DNA from: Haliclona indistincta
Lineage: Eukaryota > Porifera > Demospongiae > Haplosclerida > Chalinidae
Assembly: GCA_964017065.1 (NCBI GenBank)
Contig: OZ024784.1
Span: forward strand, 15,481,152 to 15,545,151
Reading direction: 5' to 3'
DNA: 64,000 bases
The notes below the pieces were generated by a model, which saw only the letters and a list, made by a program, of their open reading frames with translations, was not told where the DNA came from and searched no databases. Shown here one piece after another: positions 30,402-41,413 of this stretch; position 1 is the first letter of the stretch, and each line of letters starts with the position of its first letter. The position numbers and the translations under genes were made by a program.

Positions 30402-32196
30402 ATGGCTGAGGTAAGCCCTACTTGTCTCACTACTAGTCACTTCTCAACACGTCTCTTTCAGCCTGTGCGAGTGAGACATCATAGAATCAAGCAACGTCGC
30501 TTTTTTGAAATACATCGATCTCACAAGATGAAGAGACAACGACATGGCGCCCGGAATGAACTAAATTCCATAAGTCTAGGGAGAAATGGCCTTCGTGAGC
30601 TGTCTTCAGTTGGTTCAACTACTCCTCTATCACAGTATGCGTGTGTTTGAACCTCACTGGTTTATATGTGTGGTTATCCATCTCTCTCAGCTACAGTATG
30701 CATACAGAACCAGCAAGCTATTCTACTGCACACCAAGACTACCATTCAGTTGTTAATACAGTCCCTGGTTTGTGTAAATGATTTACCTCAGTATGACAAT
30801 ATTGTGTACCAGGTGACTCCTCCTCTTCATCTATGACTGAGCCAATTCATGACACACATCCTTCCTCCTCACTATCGAGTGATGAGCCTGTGGTTGACCT
30901 CACCAATGACAGTGGTCTAGAAGACGATGAACCTATTGATCTTACTGTTCAGGTAAGGGTACTCAATAGACCAGTTGCATATAAGAGCTGGGGAATTTGT
31001 TGATAATTGCACGTAAATTCACTTCCGTAGTACTTCATTTTGTATTATTCTCTGTATGGTGTTCATTGACTTTTTGAAACTTCGCGGGCAGCTAGAACTT
31101 GGCACATGTGCAAGATCTAACTATGCAATGCAAAACTACCACCATTGGTCCGTGCAGCGCAACAAACAGCGAGACGATCGGTGGAGATGCGCTCTAGAAT
31201 GAGCTCCCACTGTACAGCTGGGTAAGGCATTGGGGAAGACTCCAGGTACTAGCGCAACTCGACCAGTGGTAGTGTTGGACGATCACTTGGGAAGCAATAA
31301 TAGTTGGCATGTTGGTCCTTACAGCGACTTCGCTGGAAAATTGGGCAGTATTCTTCGGCAAAAACAGTTTGTCTTTTTTTGGGTTACCCAGCTGTATAGT
31401 GACGGCTTGTACTTCTACCAATCGTCTCGCTGTTTGTTGCGCTACACGGACCAATAGTAGTATGTTTCCTCAATAAATGCCATACAAAATCGCTGCTAGG
31501 AAGTACTACAGAAGTGACGTCACGTTCAATCTGCTTTAAAATAGTTTGTCTGTTTCTCCTAAAATAATTATTTTTTCATCCTTTTTCTAGCATTCTAGAG
31601 TATCCCGCAACAGTAAGTGTGTGTGTGTGTGTGCGTGTGCGTGTGTGCGTGCTGCTTTACATAATAATTATTGTGTACCTATAGTTCCTCAAAGACTACA
31701 TCTGTATAATCAAGACCAGCAACAAAGACCTAGCTGTAGGTATGCTACGCCTTCTACTCCAGATTCACCAGATGTGGTGATATTGTGTGTATCAGACAAT
31801 GAGGATGCTTCATTTAGCACTCCTTTGACTAAACAGTGAGCCCTTGGAGATGCTGTGATGTTTCATCTTTTGTGTTGTTAAGCAGAAAAAAGCCATCATC
31901 TTCGCCTAGTGGTAGCGAAAGTGATAGGGAGAAGAAAAATACTAATGCTACAAGTTCATTGACGTGTCCAATTTGTATGGAGTCTGTTGAGCAGGTATTT
32001 ACTTATTATGATAATGGAATGTTATCTATTTCCTCTCTCTTTCCAGTTTCGGCGTTCCGGTCGTCAGCTAGTCACTACAGTCTGTGGGCACATATTTTGT
32101 AACTCTTGTATCCGTAATAGTATAACTAGAATGCATCAGTGCCCTAACTGTCGCAAGAAGCTCACACTCAAACAATATCATGCACTATACATCTAA
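30402..32196 (+). CDS. RNF4: RNF4-like SUMO-targeted RING ubiquitin ligase
   Basis: The first coding exon is only MAE (30402-30410), followed by a basic segment (VRVRHHRIKQRRFFEIHRSH). Three SUMO-interaction-type motifs follow: VVDLTNDS, PIDLTVQ and DVVILCVSD, each hydrophobic followed by acidic residues. The C-terminal RING is LTCPICMESV, then TTVCGHIFCNSCI and HQCPNCRKKL (C3HC4). The order basic, SIMs, C-terminal RING is the RNF4 arrangement. RNF4 ubiquitinates poly-SUMOylated nuclear proteins. A fold-back transposon lies in the intron at about 30955-31675. It stops at TAA 32194-32196 with AATAAA at 32227-32232. Confidence 0.88.
31142..31458. mobile_element. Fold-back/MITE element with about 80-bp imperfect inverted arms, in an RNF4 intron
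   Basis: The left arm (from about 31142) and right arm (to about 31458) are inverted copies. Outer parts share ATTGGTCCGTG, AGCGCAACAAACAGCGAG and ACGAT; inner parts share TACAGCTGGGTAA. A few substitutions separate the arms. The middle 120 bp is not palindromic. I could not fix a target duplication. Open frames across it, on both strands, are by-products of the repeat. Confidence 0.75.
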
Positions 32197-32226
32197 TACT
32201 TATCTTCAATGTTCACAATAATGTTG

Positions 32227-32232
32227 AATAAA
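32227..32232 (+). terminator. Polyadenylation signal AATAAA of the RNF4-like gene
   Basis: AATAAA 30 nt after the RNF4-like stop codon. Confidence 0.65.
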
Positions 32233-32529
32233 AAATCTCATCAGTATTCAGTAGACACCACACACGTGTAACTGTGTAATCTAGGGAGCAAAATAACTTT
32301 TTTGCTGGAGGTGACATAATGAAATTACAGATAGAGGATTATACAGCTAGTGATCAGATCAACATGACCTGTATGCAATAATTATGCCTGAGTACCGGTG
32401 ACCCGCGCACGCCCACGCAATTAAGAAGCGCGGTCGGTTACCCGCTACCGCGTGCGTTCCTGCATTTTGCATCCATATCCCGCTCGAGAAGTTCGAGGCT
32501 GTTGCGACTTAAATTTCGCAGTTGAAAAG

Positions 32530-35500
32530 ATGCTGACAATAATACTACTGGTCGCTTTTTGCCTAGATTTGTCGCAAACTCTCACTTTTCAGTTACCTGG
32601 TGAGCTGTCAGTTACTCTGCATTCTGCAATGGTTTCAACTTTGTCTTCTCCAGTGAACGAAGACAGTAGTGCACTGACTGTGACAAATTTTAGTGATACT
32701 TCAGTTCGCTTGAACTGGACTGGAGCACAAGATCTACTAGCAGACTCACTGAAGGTGAGTTCATGCAGTAACTGTAGAACAGTGCTCATTTTGCTGGATT
32801 TAGATGAAGTGCAGAGGCTCTCGTGAATATATAGACACTAACGGAGTTTTAGCAATAGACAAGATAGTTCGCACTCACTACTACTCGCTAGATGCAGCCT
32901 TCTCTGCTGGACTACTTGGAGATCTGAAGCCAAACATGCAGTTTGTTTGTACAGTGAGTATCTACTATCAAGATCGAAAAATAATCTCAGAAAAAATTGA
33001 ATTTAGTACCGCTGTGTCTGGTAAGTTAGCTGTGAAGTGTCATTGGTGATCATTCCTTGCACAGCCCCAGAGCCTCCACAGGAGCCTATTATAAAACCCG
33101 GCTCTATTCCTGGAGACTACACTGTGCATCTGTTCAACACTTCTACTCGTCATGGTCCAGTCAGGTTAGTTTGTGTTTTTTTTTACCAAGAATTTAGCAT
33201 TATTCTCTTACAATTATTGCAGTGGATATGAAATCCAGTTTCACATGATGGACAATGCTACTATCAGCAATAATCGTCCCATGATTCACGAGAACCAGTT
33301 CAAACCGTTTGGATCTCTGGTCACTATTGATGAAGCTAGAGAGTCATTTGAACCAGTTTCGTTCTTTATTCGTAGTGAAATTTTAAGTCCCAAACTCGCA
33401 ATAAACAGAGGTGATTTACTCCAAGGAGCACTAAAGAAAGGCAGCTCATATTCTGTTGTAACTGTGGCTTACCAAGATGAGGCAAGGAAACAATAATATT
33501 ATATCCTGTATTATTAGTCATTTTACATGCACAGACTCCTGGAAGTCTCTATTCTCACAGCAATACTTCTTCCATTATCTCAATTTGTGAGTTTAAGATC
33601 CATCGTTGACTTTTCACTGATGATTTTTTTACAGCCTTGAAATTAACTGGCAAGCATAACAGCAATGGCAAGCAATGGGTCAGCATAATGTCACAGACAT
33701 TCAGAAGCCGCTTTGGCAAGGCGCTGTTTTTCATGGGTACAGCAGGTTTACCTGTGTTTGTTGTAATAATCACTGTGGGAGCACTTGTCGTCTGTTGTAA
33801 AATGAGATACAAGTTATTCAGCCGTGACAAACACAACTATAGGTATGAAGAGACTTGCACCACATTACATGTTACATTACTGTGTCATTTTAGGAGGCTA
33901 TCAACCAAAAAAACCTTTCATCATTTTCCTCGTCCTGATCCATTAGCCAAAATTACACCAATACGTTACTCCACACAAGAAAATCCATCTCAGTCGAATT
34001 TATTTGGCTCTCCTACAACAGGCAACAATCTGTCAATACATTCTATGCGACCCAAGAAACCATCCCACAAAGATTCTCATCTGATACACCATCACAAGAA
34101 ATATTCCAGCAAAAGCCAACGTCACACACGCCATTACAACGAAGTGTCTCATGCACACTATCAAAATCAGACATTAAATGCACAAGATCACAGTATCTAC
34201 CATCAGAAGAAGCTACCAAACTATACAGCCCAGTTTCCATACCATTCTACTGTTAAGAACACTCCGAAGACTCGTAAAAAGCTTCCATCACCACTTTTTG
34301 AGATCGATTGTCCGCCACCACCAATACGGCCATCACCAATATGCCCACCACCTTTAGATCTTCCATCACCTCCGTCAATATCATCAACTGCTTCCCCTCC
34401 ACCACTACCTCCGTCTTCTTGGCCTCTCACTACGCGTCTAGTAATAGAGGCGGAAATGCACTCTGTTCCACAGCAATCTTCATACTCTTTTCATGCAACC
34501 ACAAGACCACCAGAACCAAATGACATAACTGACACAGTCGTGCCATTAAATCTTCCAGAAGGTAATAATGTGCAGTCTGATTATGAAAATCCGCTTTCTG
34601 TATCTTCACAATACGATACTCCACCGCTTTCTATAGCCCACAAGCAGCGCACTGATTCCACTTTATCTCTTAGCTCTGATCTCATGGCTACTCCTCTCAC
34701 TTCACCCCTTCACAACGAACAAAATCCCTCTAGTGGCATTCAAAGCCTTCCAATGTCTACCCCCTTTGTACCCTCTCAAGTGCGTAATGACGATTCTTCA
34801 GTACCTTCTTATGAACACAGAGAAGGTGATCATTACTCAAGTGCTCCCTACCATAATGATCACTCATCACATCATTCTAGTTTAGACTCGGTTGATATTG
34901 ACACAGCCAGCAGACACAGTGAATCTGAGCCACACACACGGTTCAGTGATGTTGTGCATCGACCTTGTGCTCCTTTGCCTACTGAAAATCTAAATCTTCA
35001 GTCATTTTTTAATACCACCTTATTCCCATCTGTGCCAATGCTCAGAGCAATATTTAGTACATCAGGTAGACGCAGGTCTCTTTCATTTACTGGTCCACCA
35101 TTATCACGAGCTCACAGTCAACGTGCTGGCTACTCTCACGACAACGTGAAGCCAGAAGCAAGAAAAAGAGCCGAATCAATGCCTTTGCTTCATAGTAAAA
35201 AGGAATCAAATGAACTGCTCTGCTACTTAAATTTGCCAATTGATCCTGATTATGATAACGAAGACAGTCGTTCTCGTTTTAGAAAGAATCATGAAATGCA
35301 AGCTGGAAATAATAATTCACTAACTGGGTGCAAGGCTAGTGTATCACTTCCTGAAAGAACCCCTCCTTATCAAATAAAAGGTAGTACCATAGTCAATTCT
35401 AAAAGTTGACATTATTATTTTTTTAGAACACAATAATCATTGGTCGTCACTGTCACCAACACAGCCAATCAATCCACTTGATACAAGTTGGCCAAACACT

Positions 35501-35602
35501 CAGGTTTCAAATACGACACCAGTATCACCACCAGCTGTTCAATCCTCAGCTAAAAATGCACTTGGAACAACCAGCGACAAAGCCAAGAACATTATCAATT
35601 AG
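32530..35602 (+). CDS. Single-pass receptor with fibronectin-like ectodomain and long disordered tail
   Basis: I cannot assign a known family. A signal peptide (MLTIILLVAFCLDLS) is followed by two or more FN3-like segments: LTVTNFSDTSVRLNWTGA and PQEPIIKPGSIPGDYTVHLF are strand-like openings, and LLQGALKKGSSYSVVTVAY resembles the membrane-proximal region of receptor tyrosine phosphatases. A transmembrane helix (AGLPVFVVIITVGALVVCC) follows near 33745-33800. The cytoplasmic tail of about 600 residues is low-complexity, rich in His, Ser and Pro, with proline runs (PPPPIRPSPICPPPL, about 34312-34350) that could bind SH3 or WW domains, and tyrosines in acidic context (DPDYDNEDS). No kinase or phosphatase domain follows. 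The final exon after a short intron ends KAKNIIN at TAG 35600-35602. Confidence 0.75.
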
Positions 35603-36002
35603 CTCAATCCACAGTTAGCAACCAGAGGAGATGCAAAACCTCACACATGCTGTTGATGGATCAACCAGTCACTGTAGCCATAATAATAATTATTACTATC
35701 ACAAACTCTGTTTCTAGCATTATTTTACTGTTATTGTGTCAACTCCACATACTGTAATGAAATAATTATTGTGTTTATGAAAGTGTACAATAATACCGTG
35801 TTGACAAAACAGGATATAAAAATTATGTGATTGCATTAGCTAAGCACATTAATTTTACTATCAGCTAACTGACTTATGATACAGAATGACATAGAGTACT
35901 GTTTATTGCGATACTAATGATAATTATTGTGTAATCTACAACTACGCACAAAAAAATAATAACGTCTACATCTGCTACTGTGGGAGTGGTGGATGTGAGT
36001 AG
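35603..36002. other. AT-rich intergenic spacer between convergent genes
   Basis: About 400 bp of AT-rich sequence with several AATAATTATT-type runs. No gene, repeat structure or transposon end is visible. Confidence 0.6.
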
Positions 36003-39000
36003 TCAAGGATTTATCAATGGTTCATCATCATCTTGCTGGATGTCTGAAAGGAGACAATAAAAGTCAACCATCCTCATCTAACATGTTACGTACTCATGTT
36101 AGCAGTGCTTGTAACTGGAGGGCTTTCTGCACGAACAACATAGCGTTCTTCAGTAGGCAATTGGCTGTAATCCCTAGCGGCAAATTTTTTCTTCATTTTC
36201 CTATAAATTGAATGAATGAGCAAGTAAGTAAGATGTCAAGAGAAGCAACTTACAGCAGTATTGCAACTATCACGCCAAACTGAACAACTATAACTCCCAG
36301 TGTGATAGCCAGAAACAAAGCAAGCACGATCGACACAGTTTCAGTACCAGAGATTAAACCTGTATAACAGTAGAGATGAGAACAGTTTGTGGAGTGACTG
36401 TTAGCGTAACTTACCCTTACAACAAGGCATATCAATCGCCTGATAGGTCATTTCTGCACCACCTGTACACACATCACCACCAACCTTACGATACCTAGCA
36501 ATGATCAACAAAAAGAGTAGAATAGGTAAAGCACAGGTGATCTCACCCTCTAGACTGTGAATCATGTGTGATGTTTCCTTGGCACATATCTGGTAAAGAA
36601 ACAGACGAGTCCCTGACACACGTACCATCGACACCATCAGAATGCATGTAGCCATAGTCACTATTGATGGATCAGTATACAGGTGCTGCTATAGCAGTAT
36701 GGTAACTGACCATTCAAAGTCTTCAAAGACACATGCACACTTTGTGTAGTTCACTACTCTGGAGAACTGCTGACTGTTGAGACAGCACACAGATGGTTTA
36801 CGACGCTGAATTGATAATTTACTGCCCAACAGACAGTCAGCAGGCGAGCGCTGAAGTGAATAATAGTGTAAAGCACACAGCAATGCTGGTTGTAGATTAT
36901 AGGAATTACCACATCCCAAGGTTGCCACAAGTAGTAGTCAGATGGTTGACACTGACCAGTGAATACTGCCTTGAAATCAATCTTTATTGATGTCCACTCT
37001 GGATTAGCTAACTCCTCTATGCCATATAAGCTACAGAAAAAAAAATCAATAGATAATAAGTATAAGAGAAAGATGGCTCTTACCTAACTACTGTTGTAGT
37101 TTCTCCTGGTTCAGTGATCACTCCAAATATGATAATATCCGTATCAGAAAACGAGAAAGATTTCCAGGTAGTTCCTTCATCACAAGAGTACATCAGCAAA
37201 CTGGATCTATCTCCTTGATTATAGTCTTTAGCAGCTACAATGAGCCCGCCATGATCCAGCACTGTCACTCCCCAGGTGTATTGGAGTGACTGTACAAACA
37301 CCATTCAAAGCTTCTTGTTCACAACATCAGAGTACTCACCATTATCCAATTGATTCCACCATCAGTGGACACAAACAGGTCAGGATTGCTGCTGAGTGAT
37401 TGTCCAGTAGTACCTAATGGGTAACAGTAAACTTGCTATAAGCAAGAGAGAGGATGATGGTACCATGCGCTATGATGATCCCAGGAGCTGATGCTTGAGA
37501 ATACACTCCTGTCCTCCAGTACTGACTGGATGACATGTGCAGGTGAAGAGAACAAGATGGCTAGATGAGGAGAATAATGTTATTCACATAACACACACAA
37601 TACTAACAGCTTGACAAGTTGAAGTACTAGGAGGTTTGAGTAGCTGCCAGTTACCACCATTGTCAAATGATATCAGTGTACGCACATCAGAACCTATATT
37701 CTGGTTGGCTATGTATGTAGCATTAATACTATCCACCTGAATATAGACATCATTAATAATAAGACAAGGTTGTCATACTCTTACTAGTTCCAAGTCAAGA
37801 CCACCATTAGCCACGACTAAGTCTGGCAGAGATAGTGTGAAATACTGGCCTGTCTCTTCAGAGAGGTACAAGTTAAATTGTCCATTAGTGTGTTGGACTA
37901 TAACTAGAGCTTGCAATGATTTTATGTCATCAACAATGTAGTTCTATAGTAGAGTACAATACGCTTATTTGTAAAATTGATTCTTTTTCTCACTTGATGA
38001 GGTATAATTGATGGGATGTGAGCCATACGGAATGGATTACGATCATAACTCACCCACAGTGTAGCCAAACCAGTTGACGAAGCTTTCTGTAGTGTTGTAA
38101 TTGTTAACAATAACAAACTATAACTAATAATAATAAATTATTACCAGACTGAACTTAATAACTAAAACTAAACTTTTTACAAAATTAAACCTCCAACACT
38201 AAACTAACTTGAGTTCTAATGAACACAAAGCTGTGCGCTGAGCTAAGATCTACATAGTTAGTACATGACTACTCCAGCATTACTGCAACGGTTAGTCCAT
38301 AGACAGCTCCAGATAAATAGATGATAGCATACATGCACTAACAGACTAACAGTTGATAGGCACATCACAGAAGGCCTCAAGAAAGACTGATATCCTATGA
38401 ACATAGGTACATGTGAGACTGAGTGACGTCGTCACGTCGATATGGATAAGAGGTTGGGTGACACACCCACAATGCCGTAATGTGCTCTTATAAGGACACA
38501 TAGCTTTAGAAACCCATGGATTAGCCGCTCGAGCAAGGCTTGCCAGCACAGAAAACGTCTTTATAGGACTATAAATTCAGTGAAGAAGCTGCAGAGAGAG
38601 TTTTCATGGAGATTTTCGAGCGGTAAGACGCAAACAGGCATATTTTTTTGACGACACATATACACAGATGGACACAAACGCATAACCCTTGCGCACAGGT
38701 AACTAATATATTCGCAGGTCTTGTGCATACTTTCACATACCTGTATAAACATGTATCGTCCAACAATAAGGAAATCGTCATGTCTGCCAATACTAGGATC
38801 AAATTCCACAGGGTTGTTAGTATAGGGAGCTGTCTTTGTATATAGAGGGACAGTGTAGTTACCCCCTTAAGAGAGAAAGGTAAGAGACAGAAAAATAATA
38901 CTATTATATATACAACCCACAGGGTCATGCATGTCTATCAATCAGGCTACAACACATGAACTGTGACAGGATGAGAGGACATGCATTGCAGTGACAGGAA

Positions 39001-40081
39001 ATTAGATCAGAAGACATGAATACTATTAAGACTTCCTTCTCAATCACTCACTTATAACATCAGTAAGATTATACACATTGTAATACACGATAGTGGGGTC
39101 CGTATCATAAGGGTTAACACCCCTGTAGAGGAGAAATGAGTTTGAGCATACCTTTATCATTTCTATGCACTTACCATTGAAACTGTCCTGGTGGAACATT
39201 GTCAGATAATTTGGTCATGGTTTTACCAAGATTGTTAGTAACATAAAGCTGAAATAATGAGTGAAAATACAGACTAAAAATCAAGAGAAGAGACTCACGG
39301 CATAGTTAACAGAGTCAAACATTAAGAAGTTTGTATTCAGTGTAGGATGGAAGAGCATAGTCGATGTGCTCAATGTGCTGGGAGATAGCGTCTGTGTGGT
39401 GAATGTTATTCCTTCATCCTTCGTGATGTATATCTGTGCACGATAGGCATCTCTGAACACCAACTAAAGAAATAGAGGAGAGGTAAGGAGTGTGGCGGAT
39501 CGCTTGTGCACCAACAATTTTATTGTCATTTGGAGCAACGTGTATACTCTGATACAGTACGTGAGATCCTGTTGAGACAATGTCAGTGATGTTGGTAAAC
39601 GTTTTACCATAGTCAGCAGATCTGTGAAACATATAAATTGTGTATTAATACGCACACGGCACACTCTACCTGTATAAATAGGAGCTGACTGTTCTTGGCT
39701 GGTTTTGTACATTCCCGACTGCGTATGTGAGTACGAAGATTACCTGGGAATTGAGGACGTGTAGACAATACATAAAATAAAGTACGTGTGGTTGTGTTAT
39801 GGGTTAAAGTTATTCACCTGACTGTCTCCTCCGGAGTACCGTATTATACCATTACTGTGCGAGTCACCTTTGAAGGTGTATTTGCTGGTATCGTTTGGAG
39901 AAGAACTAGCCGATCGCCTCTCTCTTAGTTCATTTACTATCTCACTAATCGGTCTGTGATGAGGCTCCTTGGCTATCAAACGAGAGCGGTCGCCCTTTGA
40001 TAGCTCAGCCCACTTCAGTGACCCCGCCACAAGCTCGAAAGAGACCAACAGCAAACCGAGTACACACAGCAGTACCTTCAT
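36003..40081 (-). CDS. VPS10-domain (sortilin-like) receptor, copy 1
   Basis: A signal peptide (MKVLLCVLGLLLVSFELVAG) is followed by a propeptide-like basic segment, then a VPS10 beta-propeller in many short exons. Recurrent Asp-box-like motifs include SADYGKTFTN, TKDEGITFTT, SFDNGGNWQLL, STDGGINWIM and SCDEGTTWKSF. The 10CC cysteine module follows (PSVCCLNSQQ, CACVFEDFEW, GDVCTGGAE, DMPCCKG). The transmembrane helix is VSIVLALFLAITLGVIVVQF. The tail ends QQDDDEPLINP; DDEPLI fits the acidic-dileucine sorting signal [DE]xxxL[LI]. Sortilins sort ligands between Golgi, surface and endosomes. Unlike copy 2 it lacks the Cys-Pro-Thr stalk. The intron 38097-38740 is about 460 bp longer than its counterpart in copy 3. 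It is divergent from QDPR (133 bp). Confidence 0.92.
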
Positions 40082-40214
40082 GTTCGTTTACGCTCTGATC
40101 TATCTGTGCAAAGCAAGGGCGGGGCGTGTGACGTAGATATATTGACCACACCCATTGGTTGATTATTAGTAGTGCAAGACTTACCGCAAGTGTTTGCCGA
40201 CATTATTTTTGTTG
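40082..40214. promoter_or_regulatory. Bidirectional promoter of VPS10 copy 1 and QDPR
   Basis: 133 bp between divergent start codons. A partly homologous, inverted copy of this interval lies at 47820-47935, between VPS10 copy 3 and the stray QDPR exon 1. Blocks such as AATAATGTCGGCAAACACTT and the cytosine-rich stretch near the VPS10 start are retained, with a diverged middle. Confidence 0.5.
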
Positions 40215-41272
40215 ATGGCGTCGCAGGTTAGAGTAGTAGTGTACGGTGGTAAGGGTGCACTAGGTGCAGCTATTGTGGATCACTTTAAGTCATGCAACTG
40301 GGTGAGGATTGCACGTGCAAGTGTCATGATCACGTGATTGTCCTTATCTTAATTCATCAGTGGGTAGCCTCAGTCGACTTGTTTGCTAACGAGGCAGCAG
40401 ATGCTAACCTTATCGTTACACCTACTGACTCATGGACTCAGCAGGGTACAGAGGTAGGAATATGCTGTGGTGATCCATAATACTGCAACTACCACCACTA
40501 ACTGCATGAAGGTGGAGACAAAAGCTGACAGTTTGCTAGGGGAGAAAGTGGATGCTGTAATATGTGTAGCTGGAGGTTGGGCTGGAGGCAACTGTGCCCA
40601 TGCAGGTTTCAAATGTGCACAGGTGGTATGATCAGCACTTCATATTTTCCAGATTTAATAAAAAATAGTGATTTGATGTGTAAGCAAAGTGTATGGACGT
40701 CTGTTATAGCATCACAACTAGCAGCTAAGCATCTTAAGCAGTGAGTGCTATCGAAACACTGCTTAAATTATATCAGACACTGTTCTTAGGGGAGGGCTGA
40801 TTGTGCTAACTGGTGCAAAACCATCACTGCAGGGAACTCCTGGTACCACAAACCTTGGACTCACACGCTCACTCCCTTTTCTCCTCTAGGTATGATAGGG
40901 TATGGTCTTGCAAAAGCAGCAGTGCACCAGTTGGTGCAAAGTCTGGGTCAGCCTGAAAGTGGTCTGCCAGCTGACAGCACTGCAGTTGGAATATTACCGT
41001 AAGGAATTCCTGGTTTCTGTTTTGGTTACTATCAGTTTGTTCAGAATCACTCTTGACACACCTATGAATCGCAAGTTTATGGCAAATGCAGATTTCTCGC
41101 AATGGACCCCGTTGCAGACTGTCGCCAGGTAATGTCTGACAGTATAACTCTCTCTAACCACTATGCTCATAGCAAACTATCTGAGTGGATCAAGGGTGAG
41201 GATCGTCCTCCATCAGGCACATTGATACAGCTTGTCACTACTGATGGAGAAACAAAATTCATTCCAGTTTGA
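40215..41272 (+). CDS. QDPR: Dihydropteridine reductase
   Basis: A short-chain dehydrogenase that regenerates tetrahydrobiopterin from quinonoid dihydrobiopterin with NADH. Exon 1 encodes the Rossmann motif VVVYGGKGALGAAIVDHF. Later exons give VASVDLFANEAADANLIV, VDAVICVAGGWAGGNCAHAG, DLMCKQSVWTSVIASQLAAK, the catalytic Tyr-x3-Lys in GMIGYGLAKAAVHQL, and TLDTPMNRKFM. All align closely with animal QDPR. About seven short exons, ending FIPV at TGA 41270-41272. It lies between VPS10 copies 1 and 2. Its first exon is duplicated at 47743-47819. Confidence 0.95.
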
Positions 41273-41413
41273 ACATGGGGAATTCCCTTTTGGCAAAACA
41301 ACGTGTCATTATGACGACATTATTAATACATGTTGCATGCATGCTGCGATTACCGGTTACACCCTAAACTACATGTACGTTTGATCGGTCACAGTGAATA
41401 GCTGGTGAGAACC

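Noticed and set aside
31194..31457. ORFs on both strands ending in VRVAQQTARRLVE / CLLRYTDQ
   Set aside because: Both come from the inverted arms of the fold-back element.
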